This document shows, piece by piece, positions 1 through 11,252 of a DNA stretch of 64,000 bases. Below the pieces are notes generated by a model that made no database searches, had not been told where the DNA came from, and saw only the letters and a program-made list of their open reading frames with translations. The translations under genes were made by a program, and so were the position numbers. The stretch's first letter is position 1. Every line of letters begins with the position of its first letter. Source of the stretch: Tamarix chinensis (Eukaryota; Streptophyta; Magnoliopsida; Caryophyllales; Tamaricaceae); assembly GCA_030549775.1 (NCBI GenBank), contig CM060180.1:30757090-30821089 (forward strand), in the 5' to 3' direction.

Positions 1-2
1 AC

Positions 3-545
3 TATTACACCTACAACCCAGAATGGTGCTCTCACCCTAACTTTTTATGGTGGGAGAAGAATCCCACTCCAAATGAGTATCATGTGAGTCAACCACCCTC
101 ATGTTACCAAGTTTCGACTCCACCTCAAGATATAAAGCTAAGCTTGGAGGAATTGTTGGATAGGGCTATTAGTCCATATGAGGCTAGTATTCAAAATCAT
201 GAGGCATGGATGAAGAGTCAAGAGGAATCTATAAAGAACTTGGAGATACAATTGGGATAATCAATCAACATATTAGCTAAGAGAGCTCAACAGACCTTGC
301 CTAGTTATACTGAGATAAATCAAAAGGAAGGACCAATGGCAATAACTATAAGCTATGGAAAAGAAATTACGGATTTACCATCTGAGAGCTTGAAGAAGGA
401 CGATAAGGAGAAGGTAAGTGATGACCAAACCAATCTCGTAATTGAACTTCATAAGGAGGTAAGTAAGGAAACCACACTTGGTGAGAGTTCCAAGATTGTG
501 ATAAAACTCTATCAACCCTACATTCCATTTTCTAAATGTTTGTAG
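3..545 (+). pseudogene. Athila-like Ty3/gypsy gag C-terminal fragment
   Basis: One reading frame runs from base 3 to a stop at 543-545, broken by a single in-frame stop near base 258 (TAA where CAA would restore Gln). The peptide begins YYTYNPEWCSHPNFLWW, then has SLEELLDRA, a segment IKNLEIQLG, QTLPSYTEINQKE and an acidic, lysine-rich stretch ending PYIPF. This order (YNPGWRNHPNFSW-like motif, coiled region, LPSNTEVNPKE-like motif, charged linker, PPIPFP-like motif) is typical of the C-terminal gag of Athila-type elements. The N-terminal part lies outside the window. The next sequence jumps straight to integrase C-terminus, so protease, RT and RNase H are deleted. It is non-functional. Confidence 0.8.
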
Positions 546-625
546 TATCACAAATTGAATAATCAATCATCTAGGGTTGAGTTTAATTCACCTAATGCAA
601 GCAAATATCCTCCTTCTGGTAATTC

Positions 626-898
626 ATGTTGCAAGATTGTGATAATATCATCCTCAAGTATGAGTTTTATGGTCATAACGCTACATATTTTATGATTGTG
701 GTTGTCAATTTAAGTGGAACTAACATGGGGAAGTTGCTTAGAGAATTTATATTACATCAACAAATCATAGGGCACACCGTTTTTTATGAGCTCAATGAGT
801 TGAGGTTGCATGTCTACAAAAACTTCATGATATACAAAGAGAAAAATAAAGATTGGAACAATAAGCATGTTCATTTGCAAGAATGTTATGTGGGATAT
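626..898 (+). pseudogene. Athila-like integrase C-terminal fragment
   Basis: An open frame from 626 carries, at about 785-890, ELNELRLHVYKNFMIYKEKN followed by a short Lys/His-rich segment. This resembles the LNELEEFRLQAYE..IYKEKTKRWHDK region near the C-terminus of Athila/Tat integrases. The first half (626-780) is not clearly recognisable. The frame is cut at 899 by solo LTR L1. The 160-200 residues upstream that would carry the DDE catalytic core are absent. It belongs to the same degraded element as the gag fragment to its left, joined by a large internal deletion. Confidence 0.6.
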
Positions 899-988
899 TG
901 TAACATCCCAAAATTTACTATTAAAAATTTTTGTTTGCAAAGTTAAGCGCGGAAGCTAAAACAATTAAAACAAAGGGTGTTACCGTCA

Positions 989-1033
989 CACTTGGTACAA
1001 GTCCATTTTCCTCTAGCATTCTTATACTAAGTG
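989..1033 (-). other. Terminal hairpin of L1 (degenerate)
   Basis: CACTTGGTACAAG (989-1001) and CTTATACTAAGTG (1021-1033) are inverted repeats matching at 11 of 13 positions, about 90 bp inside the TGTAACATCCC end. The same structure, with other sequences, recurs at this position in L3, L6, L10 and L11. Confidence 0.65.
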
Positions 1034-1809
1034 TTAAGGCTGAAATCGTTACTCCACTTAAATTAATAACATGATTACAGATATCCGGATAGAGAGAATG
1101 TTAGATAAGTACCATACTGATTAAAAAACAACATCAGCAGTTTACAAAACTCAAGAGAGAAATTATAGAAGAATATAAGGGTCCAAATACAACTGGAAAT
1201 AAGATAGCAACAGAGACACCAGATATCCCTACGCTCTCAAATTCGAACTACCAACATTTGATTGAACTCAGAGACTAACCTACAAAGTCCACTGCCCATT
1301 GAATAGGCAGGGGCCCACGAGAATGAACCCTTCAGTACTACGGTACTAAGCAACCCTTTATACCAAACCAATATGATAAAATAGTATGGAAGGTCATGTA
1401 CAACTAACATGGTGTAAGACCTATACATATACATATGATGATTGAGATACAATAATCATTTAGATAATCAAATTCCATCAAGGTAACGTACTACTCATAT
1501 TCATTCATCTGAAACAACTAAACTTACCAATGAATATCCCAGAGATACTCTTTAAAGCAATAATTAAAACCCAACTCTACACTACAATTTTAACTTTCAC
1601 AGCATAATTCATGTCTCAGCATAAATCCCAACCAATTACATGCATCACAGGTATGTTTATAGGTATAATATACTAAGATCCATATCATCCCAAATATATT
1701 TATAGGTATAGTATAATAAAATCTATAGCATCACATGTATACTTACAAGTACTGCATAATAAAATCCATGACATCATAGGTATGCTCACAGACATAATAC
1801 CGACATAGG

Positions 1810-1995
1810 TAGGCACGAAGGCTGCTACCGAAACCACAAGTAGGCACAAAGGCTGCTATCGAAACCACAGGTAGGTACGATGGCTGCCACCGAAACTACT
1901 GGTAGGCACGAAGGCTGCTATCGAAACCACAGGTAGGCACGATGGCTACTACCAAAACCACAAGTAGGCACAAAGGCTGCTACCAAACAATCCAA
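1810..1995 (+). repeat. Six-copy 31 bp tandem repeat in L1
   Basis: TAGGCAC-like unit starts fall at 1810, 1841, 1872, 1903, 1934 and 1965, an exact 31 bp period. The consensus is about GTAGGCACGAAGGCTGCTAC followed by CGAAACCACA. The unit contains the inverted arms GTAG..CTAC. Degenerate relatives lie at the same relative position in L3 (27140-27260) and, in the opposite direction, in L4 (30455-30660). Confidence 0.9.
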
Positions 1996-3307
1996 TAATC
2001 TGATAATCATTATTTTAATCAAATCATATCATTTCAATTTTTATTTACTTTCTGGATGGGAGATCAATCAACCTGAAGATACAAAGGTACTCCAGTCATA
2101 CCGGTACACCAGGACAACATAGTATCCTACCGACTATCAACCCAAGGACGCAAAGGTTTCCTGGTCGCACTGGTACACAAAGGTAACACAGTATCCTACC
2201 GACAAGGACACCTAATCCATAAGTATGCATACCTTTTATTGATCCGCAGAACATAATAAAGTAAGATATAAGGCCTGACTGGGCCACTAAGGCACACCAG
2301 CAAAAATCTATAATACTAGCTGTGGGTTAAACCACATCCTTAGGGTAGTGACTCCTAAGAAGCTACCATTTTCGATCTCGAGATCTTTCACTTTAAGTAT
2401 TAGAAATTTATTAAGGTGACCACAAAATCGCATACAATTACAAATAAATCTAATTTTCATGCTTAACCATTTTTTCTTATTTCCAATCATCGGAGACAAC
2501 CATAATCAAAGTCAATATCAAGGTCAACATTAAAATATACTAAGATCATCCTAGGTTTAATTATTCACATATGAACACTTTAGGCCAAAAATGACCAAAA
2601 TACCCCTAAGACCAAAATTTTTAGATTATCATCTACTTAAATACTAATTCCATTTTATTTATTAACTTGTCATGAAAAGGCTAAAATGCCACAAATAAGT
2701 TATTTATTATGCGATTTAAATTATTAGATATATCAAATGACCAATTTGCCCTAATACATAATTTTGCACATAAAATCCTTCTTCTTTTTTCCACCTTTAA
2801 TCCATCCAAAATACATACTCACATACTCAAAAAGAGTTAATACATATTTGATATGATTTTTAGGATAAATATCATAATACACAAAATAACTAAATTGCCC
2901 CTAGGGCAATCATCAATAATAATTATTCCATAATTATATTTAAGCATGCTTAATCTATTATTTTATACATAATTATCATACAAATTATTTTTCCATCATT
3001 AGAATCATTTTAAGCATACTCTCATACCCAATATAATTTACATCAGATAACATGCTTGTTTTACTTGTTTTCATGATAATAATGATTAACACATAATTAT
3101 AACATAACAAATCATATTTAACATATTTAATACACTGAAACCCTAATGTGCTATCACGCAATATTTATAATTTTAGTAGAATATAACGGTTACCTAAATT
3201 CCAATAAAATTACAAAAATAGTGATATCCTACTAAAGTTATCGGGTCCTACTAATCAACCTTTTGTACCTATAAATAATATCATAATTACCTAATTAATA
3301 TCTATCA

Positions 3308-3339
3308 AATAAAATAATAATAATAATAATAATAATAAA
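3308..3339. repeat. (AAT)n microsatellite
   Basis: An uninterrupted AAT tract of about nine units inside L1, at the border between its AT-rich part and its G-rich block. Confidence 0.9.
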
Positions 3340-3399
3340 ATATTTATTTTTTAAAAATTACCAAAATACCATCACATTTAATATGGTACCAAAATTATT

Positions 3400-4620
3400 T
3401 ATAAACAAGACACAACTCACGCTGTGTGTGCAGCATGAGCCATGCACGCAGGAAAAACAAAGGGCAGTGGGGAGGTTGGCCGACAAGGATGGCTCAGGGG
3501 CTATTGTTGCTAGTTGAGGTGGTGGAGTGTGGTAGGGGAGATGGGTGTAAGGTGACAACTGGTAGTGATTGGTGGTGGCTTTAGGGCTGGTGGTGCTGCT
3601 GGGCTTGTAAGGTTGGTGATGTCTGGGCTCGATTGGAGTGTAGAGGGAGAAGGGAAGGGTTGTTGGTGACGTGCTGCGCGTGTGGGGCGGTGAGGTTGTG
3701 GTCAGGTGGTGCTGGTGGGTTGCAGTGGTGGTGATGGGGCGGCATTGTGCAGGCTAGGGCTAGGCAACAATGCTGGTTGGTTGCTGCGGGATGGAAGCAT
3801 GCAGAAGGTTGTGGTGGAGATTGGTGGTGGTTATCTTGGTAGTTGACGGTGGTAGGCGGAGCTGATGGTCAAAGGTTGGGGAGTCGGGCGATGGGTTGCG
3901 CAAGCTGAGATGGTGTTTTGTGATGGTGCGGTGGGCTGGGTGCTGCGTGCGGTCTGGGCTGCTGGGTGTAGGGTCAAAAATGGCAAGGCAAGGGATAGGT
4001 AGAGGAGGTAGAAGAGTAGGCTGGCAGAGGCGTAGGGGTGTAGGGGCTTAGTTGGCGGTGGCTGCGAAGGGCTGACGAGAAAGGTGCACGGGAGAAGGGT
4101 GGTGAGGCAGTGGTCGTCGGTGGACGGTGGATGGGGATCTGTCTGACACTGGAGCTTCGATGGTGTGCTGGGAAGTGTGCGTTGCAATGGGGAGGGGGAT
4201 AGAAAAATTCAAGTAAAACAGAGAGGGGGAAGGGGTTGTAGCTAGAAGATTGGTGAGTGTGTGTGTGTGTGTGTATAATGTAGGGAGCTTTTTTGGGTTG
4301 ATCGGGGTTGGGGGTTGTGGTATGTGAGATAGGAAGGGAGTTGGGAGGGGGCTGTTTGGGTGCTTGGATGTTGGTTGGTCTCAGGGCAAGGAGAGTTGGG
4401 GAATGAGGAAGGCTAAGTTTGGCTTGGGGAAGGGGTTGACTGGGAGCTGCATGCGCGGGTAGGAAGAAGGGGAAAGGGCTATTGGGATGGTGTGTGCGGG
4501 AATGTGTAGAGTGTGTATGTATGTATAAATGCGCAACGGATGGAGGTGATGGTAGCGTGCAGTAAGGAGAAGATAGAAACAATGTTTAGGGAAGATATTA
4601 GATATTTGGGGCACGACAGA
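3400..4620 (-). other. G-rich strand-asymmetric block of L1 (C-rich leader in sense)
   Basis: This 1.2 kb stretch is strongly G over C on the plus strand (GGTGGTGG, GGGGAGG motifs) and includes a (GT)n run at about 4257-4275. The minus strand is open over hundreds of bases, but the peptides are low-complexity Pro/His/Ser/Thr in several frames at once, which is composition, not a conserved protein. Equivalent blocks lie in every large LTR here (28130-29100, 31700-32700, 33180-34010, 37480-38460, 50280-51370, 55350-56500, 60590-61680). Confidence 0.7.
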
Positions 4621-5051
4621 GGTTAAAGTATGGGGTAAATTAATAGGATAGGTTAAAATTTTATTTATTAAGTTTTAGATTTAATTTGGATAGATTAGGG
4701 TAGCAGGTAGAAAAATAATTTGAAAAAAATTATCTGGATTATGATAGGTTTAAAAAGGGTTGGAAAGAGTAAAATAATTGGAAATAAATTTTAGAAAATT
4801 ATTTTTGGATTACAGATCAAAATATTATTAGTAAAATAATTTAGGATAAGATTTACGGATATAACTATGATTAAATTAAATAATTTAATTTCTATTAAAA
4901 TTTTAACTGATTAAATTTATACTTAAACCGTTGTAATAATACCTATAATAATAATACTTTTAATATTAAACCTCCTAAAATAATAATTATAACTAATTAT
5001 ATGATTATTAATTTACAATTAAGGTTTTTAAAAACGAGGTATTACAAATAT

Positions 5052-5299
5052 ATTGTGTATCTTCTACATTATTGCTCAATGTTCTTTATAGCTAATGCTA
5101 AAAGCTTGAGTTTAACTTTGTCCTTGTGCTTTATTAACGTGCTATATATTTTTTCTATTTTTATTTTTGTATGGTTTTTTCTTTTGTTTTATATTGAGTC
5201 CATGTCATTTTTTCCCTTATTTTGAGTGCTTTACGTGATATGTGCTTAGTTGAGAATTTTTTTGAGTCTTAAGAGCCCTTAACTAGTTAATAATGAACA
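5052..5299. other. AT-rich flank, no gene seen
   Basis: This is the sequence right of L1 and should be the continuation of the Athila-like relic. A piece reading GCTAATGCTAAAAGCTTGAG could be decayed downstream sequence of the polyprotein, but I see no codable domain. Confidence 0.4.
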
Positions 5300-6350
5300 T
5301 ATCTTTGAAATCATACTAAAAGAGGATCATGGTATTTAATATGAATCAGAATGCCTAATATGTCCTAATTATAATTAAGTATGGTGGTACATGATTTAAT
5401 GTTTTAAAAATATATGTTTTAGTATGATTATTATTATTATTCTTGGCGTAGGGGTATTTTGGTTATTTTAAGTGTATCATGATAATTATTCTAATAAGCA
5501 TGATTGATATGTATTATTTATTGTTAAACATGAGAATATGTGTTTTGATATTTTAGAAACACATGTTAGGATTTTACATGCAAAGTTGTGTATAAGGGAA
5601 AAATGTTCATTTGGTGTATCTGATAATATAATTACATAATAAATAATTTAATTATGGTATGTTATGCTTTTTATGTCAAGTTGATAAATAAAATGGAATT
5701 TGTAATGGAAATGGATGATAATGTAGTAATTTTAGCCTTAGGGGTTTTTGGTCAATTTTGGCCTAAAGTGCCTAAGTGTGAATAATTAAGCCTAATATGG
5801 CCTTAGTAGATTTCTAATGTTGACATTGGTATTGACCTTGATTATATGGTTGTCTCGGATGTTTGAAAATTGAGTAAAAGTAGTTAAGTATGAAAAATTG
5901 GATCTATGTGATTGATATATGGTCTTATTGTCACCGTTATAAAATACGAATACTTAAAGTAAAAGACTTCGAGATTGATAATTGTGGCACTTTAGGGGTT
6001 GCTATTCTAAAGACATGGTTTGCCCCATAATTGCTTATAGATTTTGTTAGTGTGCCTTAGTGTCCCATCCAGGCCTTATTCTTACCCTATTTGGTTATGC
6101 GGACTTATAGAGGTGCATACTTATGGATTAGGTATACTTGTCGGTAGAGTATTGTCCTACCTTTGTGTGCCACTACGAACATGGTACCTTAGTGTCCTTA
6201 GGTTGATAGTCAATAGGATAATGTGTTACCTTTATGCGTCGGTATAATTAGAGTATCTTAGTATCTCCCCGTTGATATGATCTCCCCTCAAGTAAAAAAA
6301 AAATATAAATGATTATTATTGAATCGAAATGATTATTGTATTGGTCGGTA
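5300..6350 (+). mobile_element. LTR fragment L2 (related to L4/L5)
   Basis: It aligns by eye with the middle of L4 (29310-30450). Shared landmarks are an ATT-repeat remnant, GGGGTATTTTGGTTATTTTAAG, the TTTTAGAAACACATGTTAGG region, 'gaccttgatt..', and the GTGTGCCTTAGTGTCCCATC and ATGATCTCCCCTCAAGTA-like segments. It stops just where the 31 bp repeat array should start (about 6340-6350), at the border with the CCCGAC-rich repeat. Neither LTR terminus is present. Confidence 0.65.
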
Positions 6351-7520
6351 GTAGAGCCGGCAAAAGTTCACATGACCCGTACAAAACTCGATCCGATATG
6401 AACCAATAAATTTATCAACCTGACCCAACCTGAAACTAACCAGACCCGACTCCAACCTGTAATCCAACGTCAACTTGATTTGCTATCAACCCGACCCAAA
6501 CCGACCCAACAAAGCCAAATTCGATATTAATCAATTATGATAAAAAAATACATATATTATTATTTATTTAAAGCTTTTAAAAATATATTATTATTTAAAT
6601 TTTATTTATTTTTCTTACTTTTATTGTGAACTTACTTATTCATCAATGCTATTCTAATTTGCTAATTTTTTTGCGCAAAAACACAACATTATAATGCTAT
6701 AATAATAAACAAATAGAAATTAATAGCATATTATTAATCACATGCTTACATGGAGTTAAACTTAATGCTTACTTATGAGGTTAACGATTTAGATTAATTT
6801 TGGTGGTCAATGTCCGATTCGACCCAAATCTAAAGTGATTCGATATAGGACTAGCTCTACCTGAGACCAAACCGACCTGTCAAAATCTAAAAGATTTGAT
6901 TTGTCAAGTTAACCCAAACCTAACCTGTCAAATTAACTCGAACACAAAATCACCATAATAAGAGATTTCTTGGCCCAATCCCGACCTGATAAGGATATAA
7001 ATTGGGCGGGTATGCCCATAGCCATATCCATATCCATACCCATACTCAAATTCGTACCCATATCGAAACGGATATCCACTTACATATCCATATTCATATA
7101 TGTTAGATATTTGTTACCTGATGAATAATCTATTTACTCATTAATGGATATTTTAGAGAGGATAAATCCATTTACAGTTAAGCTAACCATAATTTATTTT
7201 AAAATTAAGGGTAAAAAGGTAATTATATATCGAGTAAATGGGTATGGGTATGGGTACGGGTACGAGTATAGGTATAGGTATGGATATGGATAACCCATAC
7301 TTGTATCCGATGGGTATTATTTCTATCATCTATATCCATTTAAGTATCCGACAGATAAAACTCATCGAGTTTTGGATAAAATCCACCCTGTTTACATCTA
7401 TAGATCTGACCTAATCCGATAAACTAATCCGAAATAATCCAAACTTGGACCTGAAATGACCCAAACCTAAACCCAACCCGACCCGAAATGACATGATCCG
7501 ACCCACAACCAACCGGAAAT
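6351..7520. mobile_element. CCCGAC-rich interspersed repeat, copy 1
   Basis: The ends are rich in ACCCGAC/AACCTGAC-type repeats; the centre is an AT-rich ~350 bp segment, and a second module with its own inverted ends sits near the right side. The reverse complement recurs at 23930-25265 with the same order of parts, including the AT-rich core with the shared GCAAAAA..TATTATAATG region. I do not recognise the superfamily; a non-autonomous DNA transposon is likeliest. No coding sequence is seen. Confidence 0.7.
6985..7415. mobile_element. Inner inverted-repeat module (GATGTAAA ends), copy 1
   Basis: The right end reads AAATCCACCCTGTTTACATC. The left end is AAATTGGGCGGGTATGCCCA, continuing into repeated CATATCCATA-like motifs that are mirrored as GGGTATGGGTATGG on the right. 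The same module sits at the same place in copy 2 (24120-24600), where both ends resemble GATGTAAA..CGGATTT. Confidence 0.6.
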
Positions 7521-7772
7521 GGAGAATGACTAGAAAACACTCTTCACAACAACATATTTTTGTGTGCCTGAAATCATCTCATCGCATGAGCACCAACAAC
7601 TTATTTCAATAGTCACCAAATCAAGTTCATTTATGAACTTGTGCAACATAACGACCCTTACATTTCATCCATTGGAGTTGAGCCTTCCTTAGCGTGCTTC
7701 CACCAACGAGGTACTTGCAGTCCCTAGGGGTACATTCGTGAATATCGCGAAATGCTTATTATAGCAACAAGT
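7521..7772 (-). other. Retroelement leader debris
   Basis: This is sequence immediately downstream (minus strand) of a primer-binding site, so it is probably the 5' untranslated/gag-start region of a truncated LTR element. No domain is recognised. Confidence 0.35.
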
Positions 7773-7784
7773 TGCTCTGATACC
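7773..7784 (-). other. Retrotransposon primer-binding site (tRNA-iMet type)
   Basis: The minus strand reads AAGTGGTATCAGAGCAAC across this point. TGGTATCAGAGC is the standard primer-binding site complementary to the 3' end of plant initiator Met tRNA. The LTR would lie at higher coordinates (about 7787-8100) and the internal region at lower ones. Confidence 0.85.
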
Positions 7785-7786
7785 AC

Positions 7787-8100
7787 TTATTATATTCTTA
7801 GATGTTTAGGCCCCAATGCTCCTTAGCATGGCTAGCATTCCATGTGTAGTCTTGTTAAATTCCATGCTAAATATGCACAACAACCCACAATAACAATACG
7901 AAGAGATGTATAGATATAATATGGACAAAACATTGAGTTATACTAGGATATAGTATCACCGTTAGCAACCATTGGATAACAAGCAAACACCCATGTTCGC
8001 ATGGATCATCTGCAAGATAATTGGAGAAACCACAGACTATAGCATTATGCCACCCTCTTATATGCTTTTTATAATTCACAAAGAGAATATGGTTTCATAA
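7787..8100 (-). mobile_element. Probable LTR remnant next to the primer-binding site
   Basis: Placed by its position directly upstream of TGGTATCAGAGC on the minus strand. The far boundary is unclear because decayed gypsy RT sequence begins near 8110. Confidence 0.45.
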
Positions 8101-8109
8101 AACCGCCAC

Positions 8110-8293
8110 TACCTCTTTTAAATTAGTATGTGCTTCCATAGTCTTGCTCTATACCAAAATTTCAATCAAAGAATACCATGAAGAACTTCCTCAAATATGG
8201 CTTGAATAGGTCATGCATCACGGCTTGAAATGTTATTGGTGCATTCATTCATTAGGCCAAAGACATGACAAAATATTTCTTAGTGGTTTTCAT
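8110..8293 (-). pseudogene. Ty3/gypsy reverse transcriptase relic, distal part
   Basis: The minus strand encodes APITFQAVMHDLFKPYLRKF then FMVFFD followed by a stop. This matches the conserved gypsy RT segment MPFGLTNAPATFQAVMNDLF..FVLVFFDDILVYS, with the second catalytic Asp of the FDD motif replaced by a stop. A frameshift separates it from the preceding FGLMN segment. The upstream half of the RT is at 9323-9560, separated by an inserted element. Confidence 0.8.
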
Positions 8294-9312
8294 CAAGTTT
8301 TTTTGAATTGAGATTCTACCTAGGAACCAGGATCGATTTTGAGGCTAAGAATCGGATAGTAGTATCCTAAACCATAAAAATAATATACTTATATGCTATG
8401 AAAAAAACCATATTTCAAGTTAAAATAACACAAAACACTATTAAGCTTTCATATAGTCACTAACTGAGTTGTAGCTACATATAAGTATAAATTGTTGAAG
8501 TAGTTTTACGTGTTAGACACTATATTTAGTCAATAACATTAGAAATAAATAGTGAAATGAAAAGTTAAAATTACAATGAGATTATAGGTAGAGATAACAT
8601 ACAAATTATTGTATATAAAATATTCAATATTATTAGGCTTAATAAAAACACAGAAAGAATGAAGAAAGTGGATGATAATAAAGACAACAATAAGAAGATA
8701 ATATTTTCTATCATTTAAGAGAATAAGAACCAAAAAAATAACGGTGACTTTTATATTTTGATGAATAAAGATAAAAAAAAAGAAGCTTTGATTATATGCA
8801 CACGCATTCAGTTACTATATAAACTATGTATACACCATAGACTAAAGCTTTTTGCATTATAAATCTAATATGACCATAAAAAAATTAATAAAAAATATTA
8901 ATTTTGAATTCAATAGAATTTAATAATTAATGATATTGTAAAATTTATTTATCTAATTTTCTATCTATATGGAGATTACATTTTTTTGTCACATTGTACT
9001 TCAACAATCAATTTAACCGTTGAATCTTAGTCATATTATCTTCGTTTTTGCTCGTATTCAAGCTATGTTGTAAAATAATATAGGGTCGAGAATTAGAGGA
9101 TTAGGAAATAAATATATGTGGGACAAGAGAGTAAATAAATTTGTAGATAAATCGTTAAAATTTATAGTTATTATGTAGAATTTGACCTAGGATCGTAAAG
9201 GTTCATAACTATTTGACTACTTTAAGATTCTATCTAGGATTGTGGATCGTTTTGTAATTTTTGAATCGTAGGATCATCGAATTGTTAGATCAAATAGAGA
9301 TTTTAATAACTA
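8294..9312. mobile_element. 1.0 kb non-autonomous DNA transposon inside the RT relic
   Basis: The RT reading is interrupted exactly here. Both borders carry TGGTTTTCAT (8284-8293 and 9313-9322), a direct repeat of up to 10 bp, which fits an 8-9 bp target-site duplication of hAT or Mutator type. The ends are imperfectly inverted (left CAAGTTTTTTTGAATTGAG, right complement ATAGTTATTAAAATCTC). The body is AT-rich and non-coding. A ~50 bp direct repeat (AGATTCTA(C/T)CTAGGA...) is seen near both ends (8311, 9229). Confidence 0.7.
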
Positions 9313-9322
9313 TGGTTTTCAT

Positions 9323-9560
9323 GTGTGTGAAATGTTATCTTGTGTATATCTTGATGGTTGGTGCAAATATGATGGCACCCAAACTTGAGGTCTAATATAG
9401 GAAACAGTGTTGCTCCATATAATATACACCCAAAAAAAGTTTTGGGATTTGTCATCATGACCGAATTTAGGATGTAACAACCTATATGAAGCCTTCAAGT
9501 TCCATCTTTAACTAGCAAGATTGGGGAAATGGACTTCTACCTGGCTGGATAACTTCTGTA
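9323..9560 (-). pseudogene. Ty3/gypsy reverse transcriptase relic, proximal part
   Basis: The minus strand reads EVIQPGRSPFPN, then a stop-interrupted WNLKASYRLLHPK, and further on HQPSRYTQDN / HQDIHKITFHTHEN in another frame. This is the order GVIQPSRSPFSSPV..KDGSWRFCVDYRALNK..HQEDIHKTAFRTHEGHYEF of gypsy RT. Several frameshifts and stops are present. It joins the 8110-8293 part once the inserted transposon is removed. Confidence 0.75.
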
Positions 9561-9773
9561 GGGAGCATATCTTCAGTCCACACTGATTGGTGTTGTTACC
9601 TCCACTAGTTGATACAATGGTTTAAATTTTGATCTTAGGGAGTCATGTTGATACCATCATCGCATCTATGTTTTGAGGCACTAACGGTTGTCGAGAGCCG
9701 AACCCTCTTCTTTCCATTTCCATTAGTGTACCTTTCGGTTAGACCTCATGACTGACTTGATTTAAGGTTTTAA

Positions 9774-10240
9774 TTAGTGATTGTAGTTAAACCCAAGTCT
9801 TGCACAAGTTAGATTCCTATAGTACATTACTATCCTCTTTCTCAACATAAACACTATGACTAGTGACCCCCAATTAACTTGTAGCACTCCTAGTTTTCTA
9901 ACCATTGCATTGCCCATATGATATCTGTGCCCTCCAACTTTAGTGGTAAAAAGGTATTCCACCGCTTACCAACTACACTCCTTTATGCATTCCTTAGACT
10001 CGATCCTTTAGTGCCCATCCACATACTGTATGTAGAGGTTACAATCAATGGAAAATTCAAAATTTCCATTATGATGTTTTCGGTGACTCCCCAATGAATC
10101 AACACAATTACCTTCTCCATATTGATCTCTCCCAAGAGCTTTATAGTTTTAGGAGAAGTGAATCCCACAAAGGAGTTCATAGATAGCTCACAGTGCCTCC
10201 TATTACCCCTTTTTGTCATCCTCCAACAAGTCTTCACTTT
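9774..10240 (-). pseudogene. Ty3/gypsy aspartic protease relic
   Basis: Two minus-strand frames carry protease-region motifs. ELSMNSFVGFTSPKTIKLLG and VIVLIHWGVTENII stand for the ELSLNSVVGFTSPKTMK..VVVLIDSGATHNFI region, the catalytic D-S/T-G being HWG here. Downstream, VRKLGVLQVNWGSLVIVF matches the ILG..WLRTLGEVKVNW..L.M.F segment. The catalytic Asp is lost and frames are shifted, so it is inactive. It lies between the gag relic (11253-11920) and the RT relic in correct gypsy order. Confidence 0.8.
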
Positions 10241-11252
10241 CTCCTAGTTTTTTGGTAGAGGAGTAATCATTTGGCAACAATACTTGGAAAACTAATTCTT
10301 TTTATGATCCCGGGTGAGAAATTTTCATCACATTGAAAGCAAAGTCCCTTCTCCTATCGCTCTAGAACTCAATGATGATCATTCTTCCTTACCTTGATGG
10401 TTGTTTGGATAGTGGTGTCTTTTTTGGACCTAGGATGGTGGTCAAATCGCATGATGGGTGAGTGTTATGGGCTTCAATGAAATTTTGAGTGTGGCTTGGA
10501 TCTGATATCCAATGTTTCAAATTTTTGTTCACTAGACATTGACTATTTGGATATCAACCTTCTCATTTGTGATCCGATATAAAGTTTTGAATATCTGCAA
10601 CTTTTAGATCAGAACTAATTGGAACTATCAGACAAGCAATTCCAAATATAAATACGCAATATTGGATAGTGAATTATTTGATTTGATGGATGATAATTGA
10701 TCTGATTTGAATTAAATCCAAACAACAAGTTAAAACGACAATACCACATGATAATGACTTGATTCGAGTATTAAATTGTATTGCATCAAGTTGATACTTT
10801 GAAATCTCTAATAATAATAATAATTAATATTCAACCAAAATATAAATTACAACCATAAAATTATGCAATAATAAATAAAATAAAATAAAAAGATACAATC
10901 CATAAAGGAATAAAAATTATGAGAAAATTAATATTTTGGAATATATATGTAATGTACATACTTTTTAATGTGGTATTATTTTGTATTTGTCTTTGACAAG
11001 ATCAATTACTTGATTCGAGAAAAAAAATTAATCAATTATTTAATTTTGTGGATCAAATCAACTTGAATATCAGACCGGTTCATCAGTGAATCTTACGAAC
11101 AACCCTAGTGGTGAGGATGGTCAAAGTCTGGTTAGAGGATGTCGTTTTCTGGTATGCGTGGGATTATAGGAGTTTGGCCCAATTAGGCCTCATTTACTTT
11201 ATACTATCCATCAACTCTGATCTAACCCCGATCAGATAGCCTGTTTTGATAT
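10241..11252 (-). other. Gag C-terminus debris plus AT-rich insertion
   Basis: 10250-10480 on the minus strand holds a very decayed gag end (RRDFAFNV.. in place of RKGLCFRCDEK..H..). 10500-11090 is AT-rich with GATATCCA/TGGATATC and TTGATTCGA motifs near both ends and looks like a short inserted element, but I could not fix its borders. Confidence 0.4.

Larger units (their letters stand above)
899..5046 (-). mobile_element. Solo LTR L1 (4.15 kb, TGTAACATCCC type)
   Basis: The left end is TGTAACATCCC and the right end is GAGGTATTACA, a short terminal inverted repeat with TG..CA ends. Flanks are GATAT (894-898) and AATAT (5047-5051), a 4 of 5 target-site duplication, and the insertion falls inside the Athila-like integrase fragment. 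Modules inside, in plus coordinates, are: a degenerate terminal hairpin (989-1001 with 1021-1033), six 31 bp repeats (1810-1995), an AT-rich middle, a G-rich block (3400-4620) and an AT-rich end. In the family sense orientation (minus) the G-rich block reads C-rich and contains a TTTATAC sequence near 4525. No internal retroelement coding domain is present, hence a solo LTR. Confidence 0.8.

Noticed and set aside
1810..1995. CRISPR-like array of evenly spaced repeats
   Set aside because: The whole 31 bp unit is repeated without unique spacers, and this is plant nuclear DNA.
3974..4582. Long minus-strand ORF, rich in Pro, Ser, His and Thr
   Set aside because: It lies in the G-rich block of L1, with overlapping ORFs in other frames of the same bias; low-complexity composition, no domain.
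5001..5225. Hydrophobic 74-residue plus ORF
   Set aside because: AT-rich sequence crossing the L1 right border; Phe/Leu/Ile bias only.
7770..7790. tRNA-like sequence
   Set aside because: Only the 12-base complement of the initiator Met tRNA end is present, i.e. a primer-binding site, not a tRNA gene.
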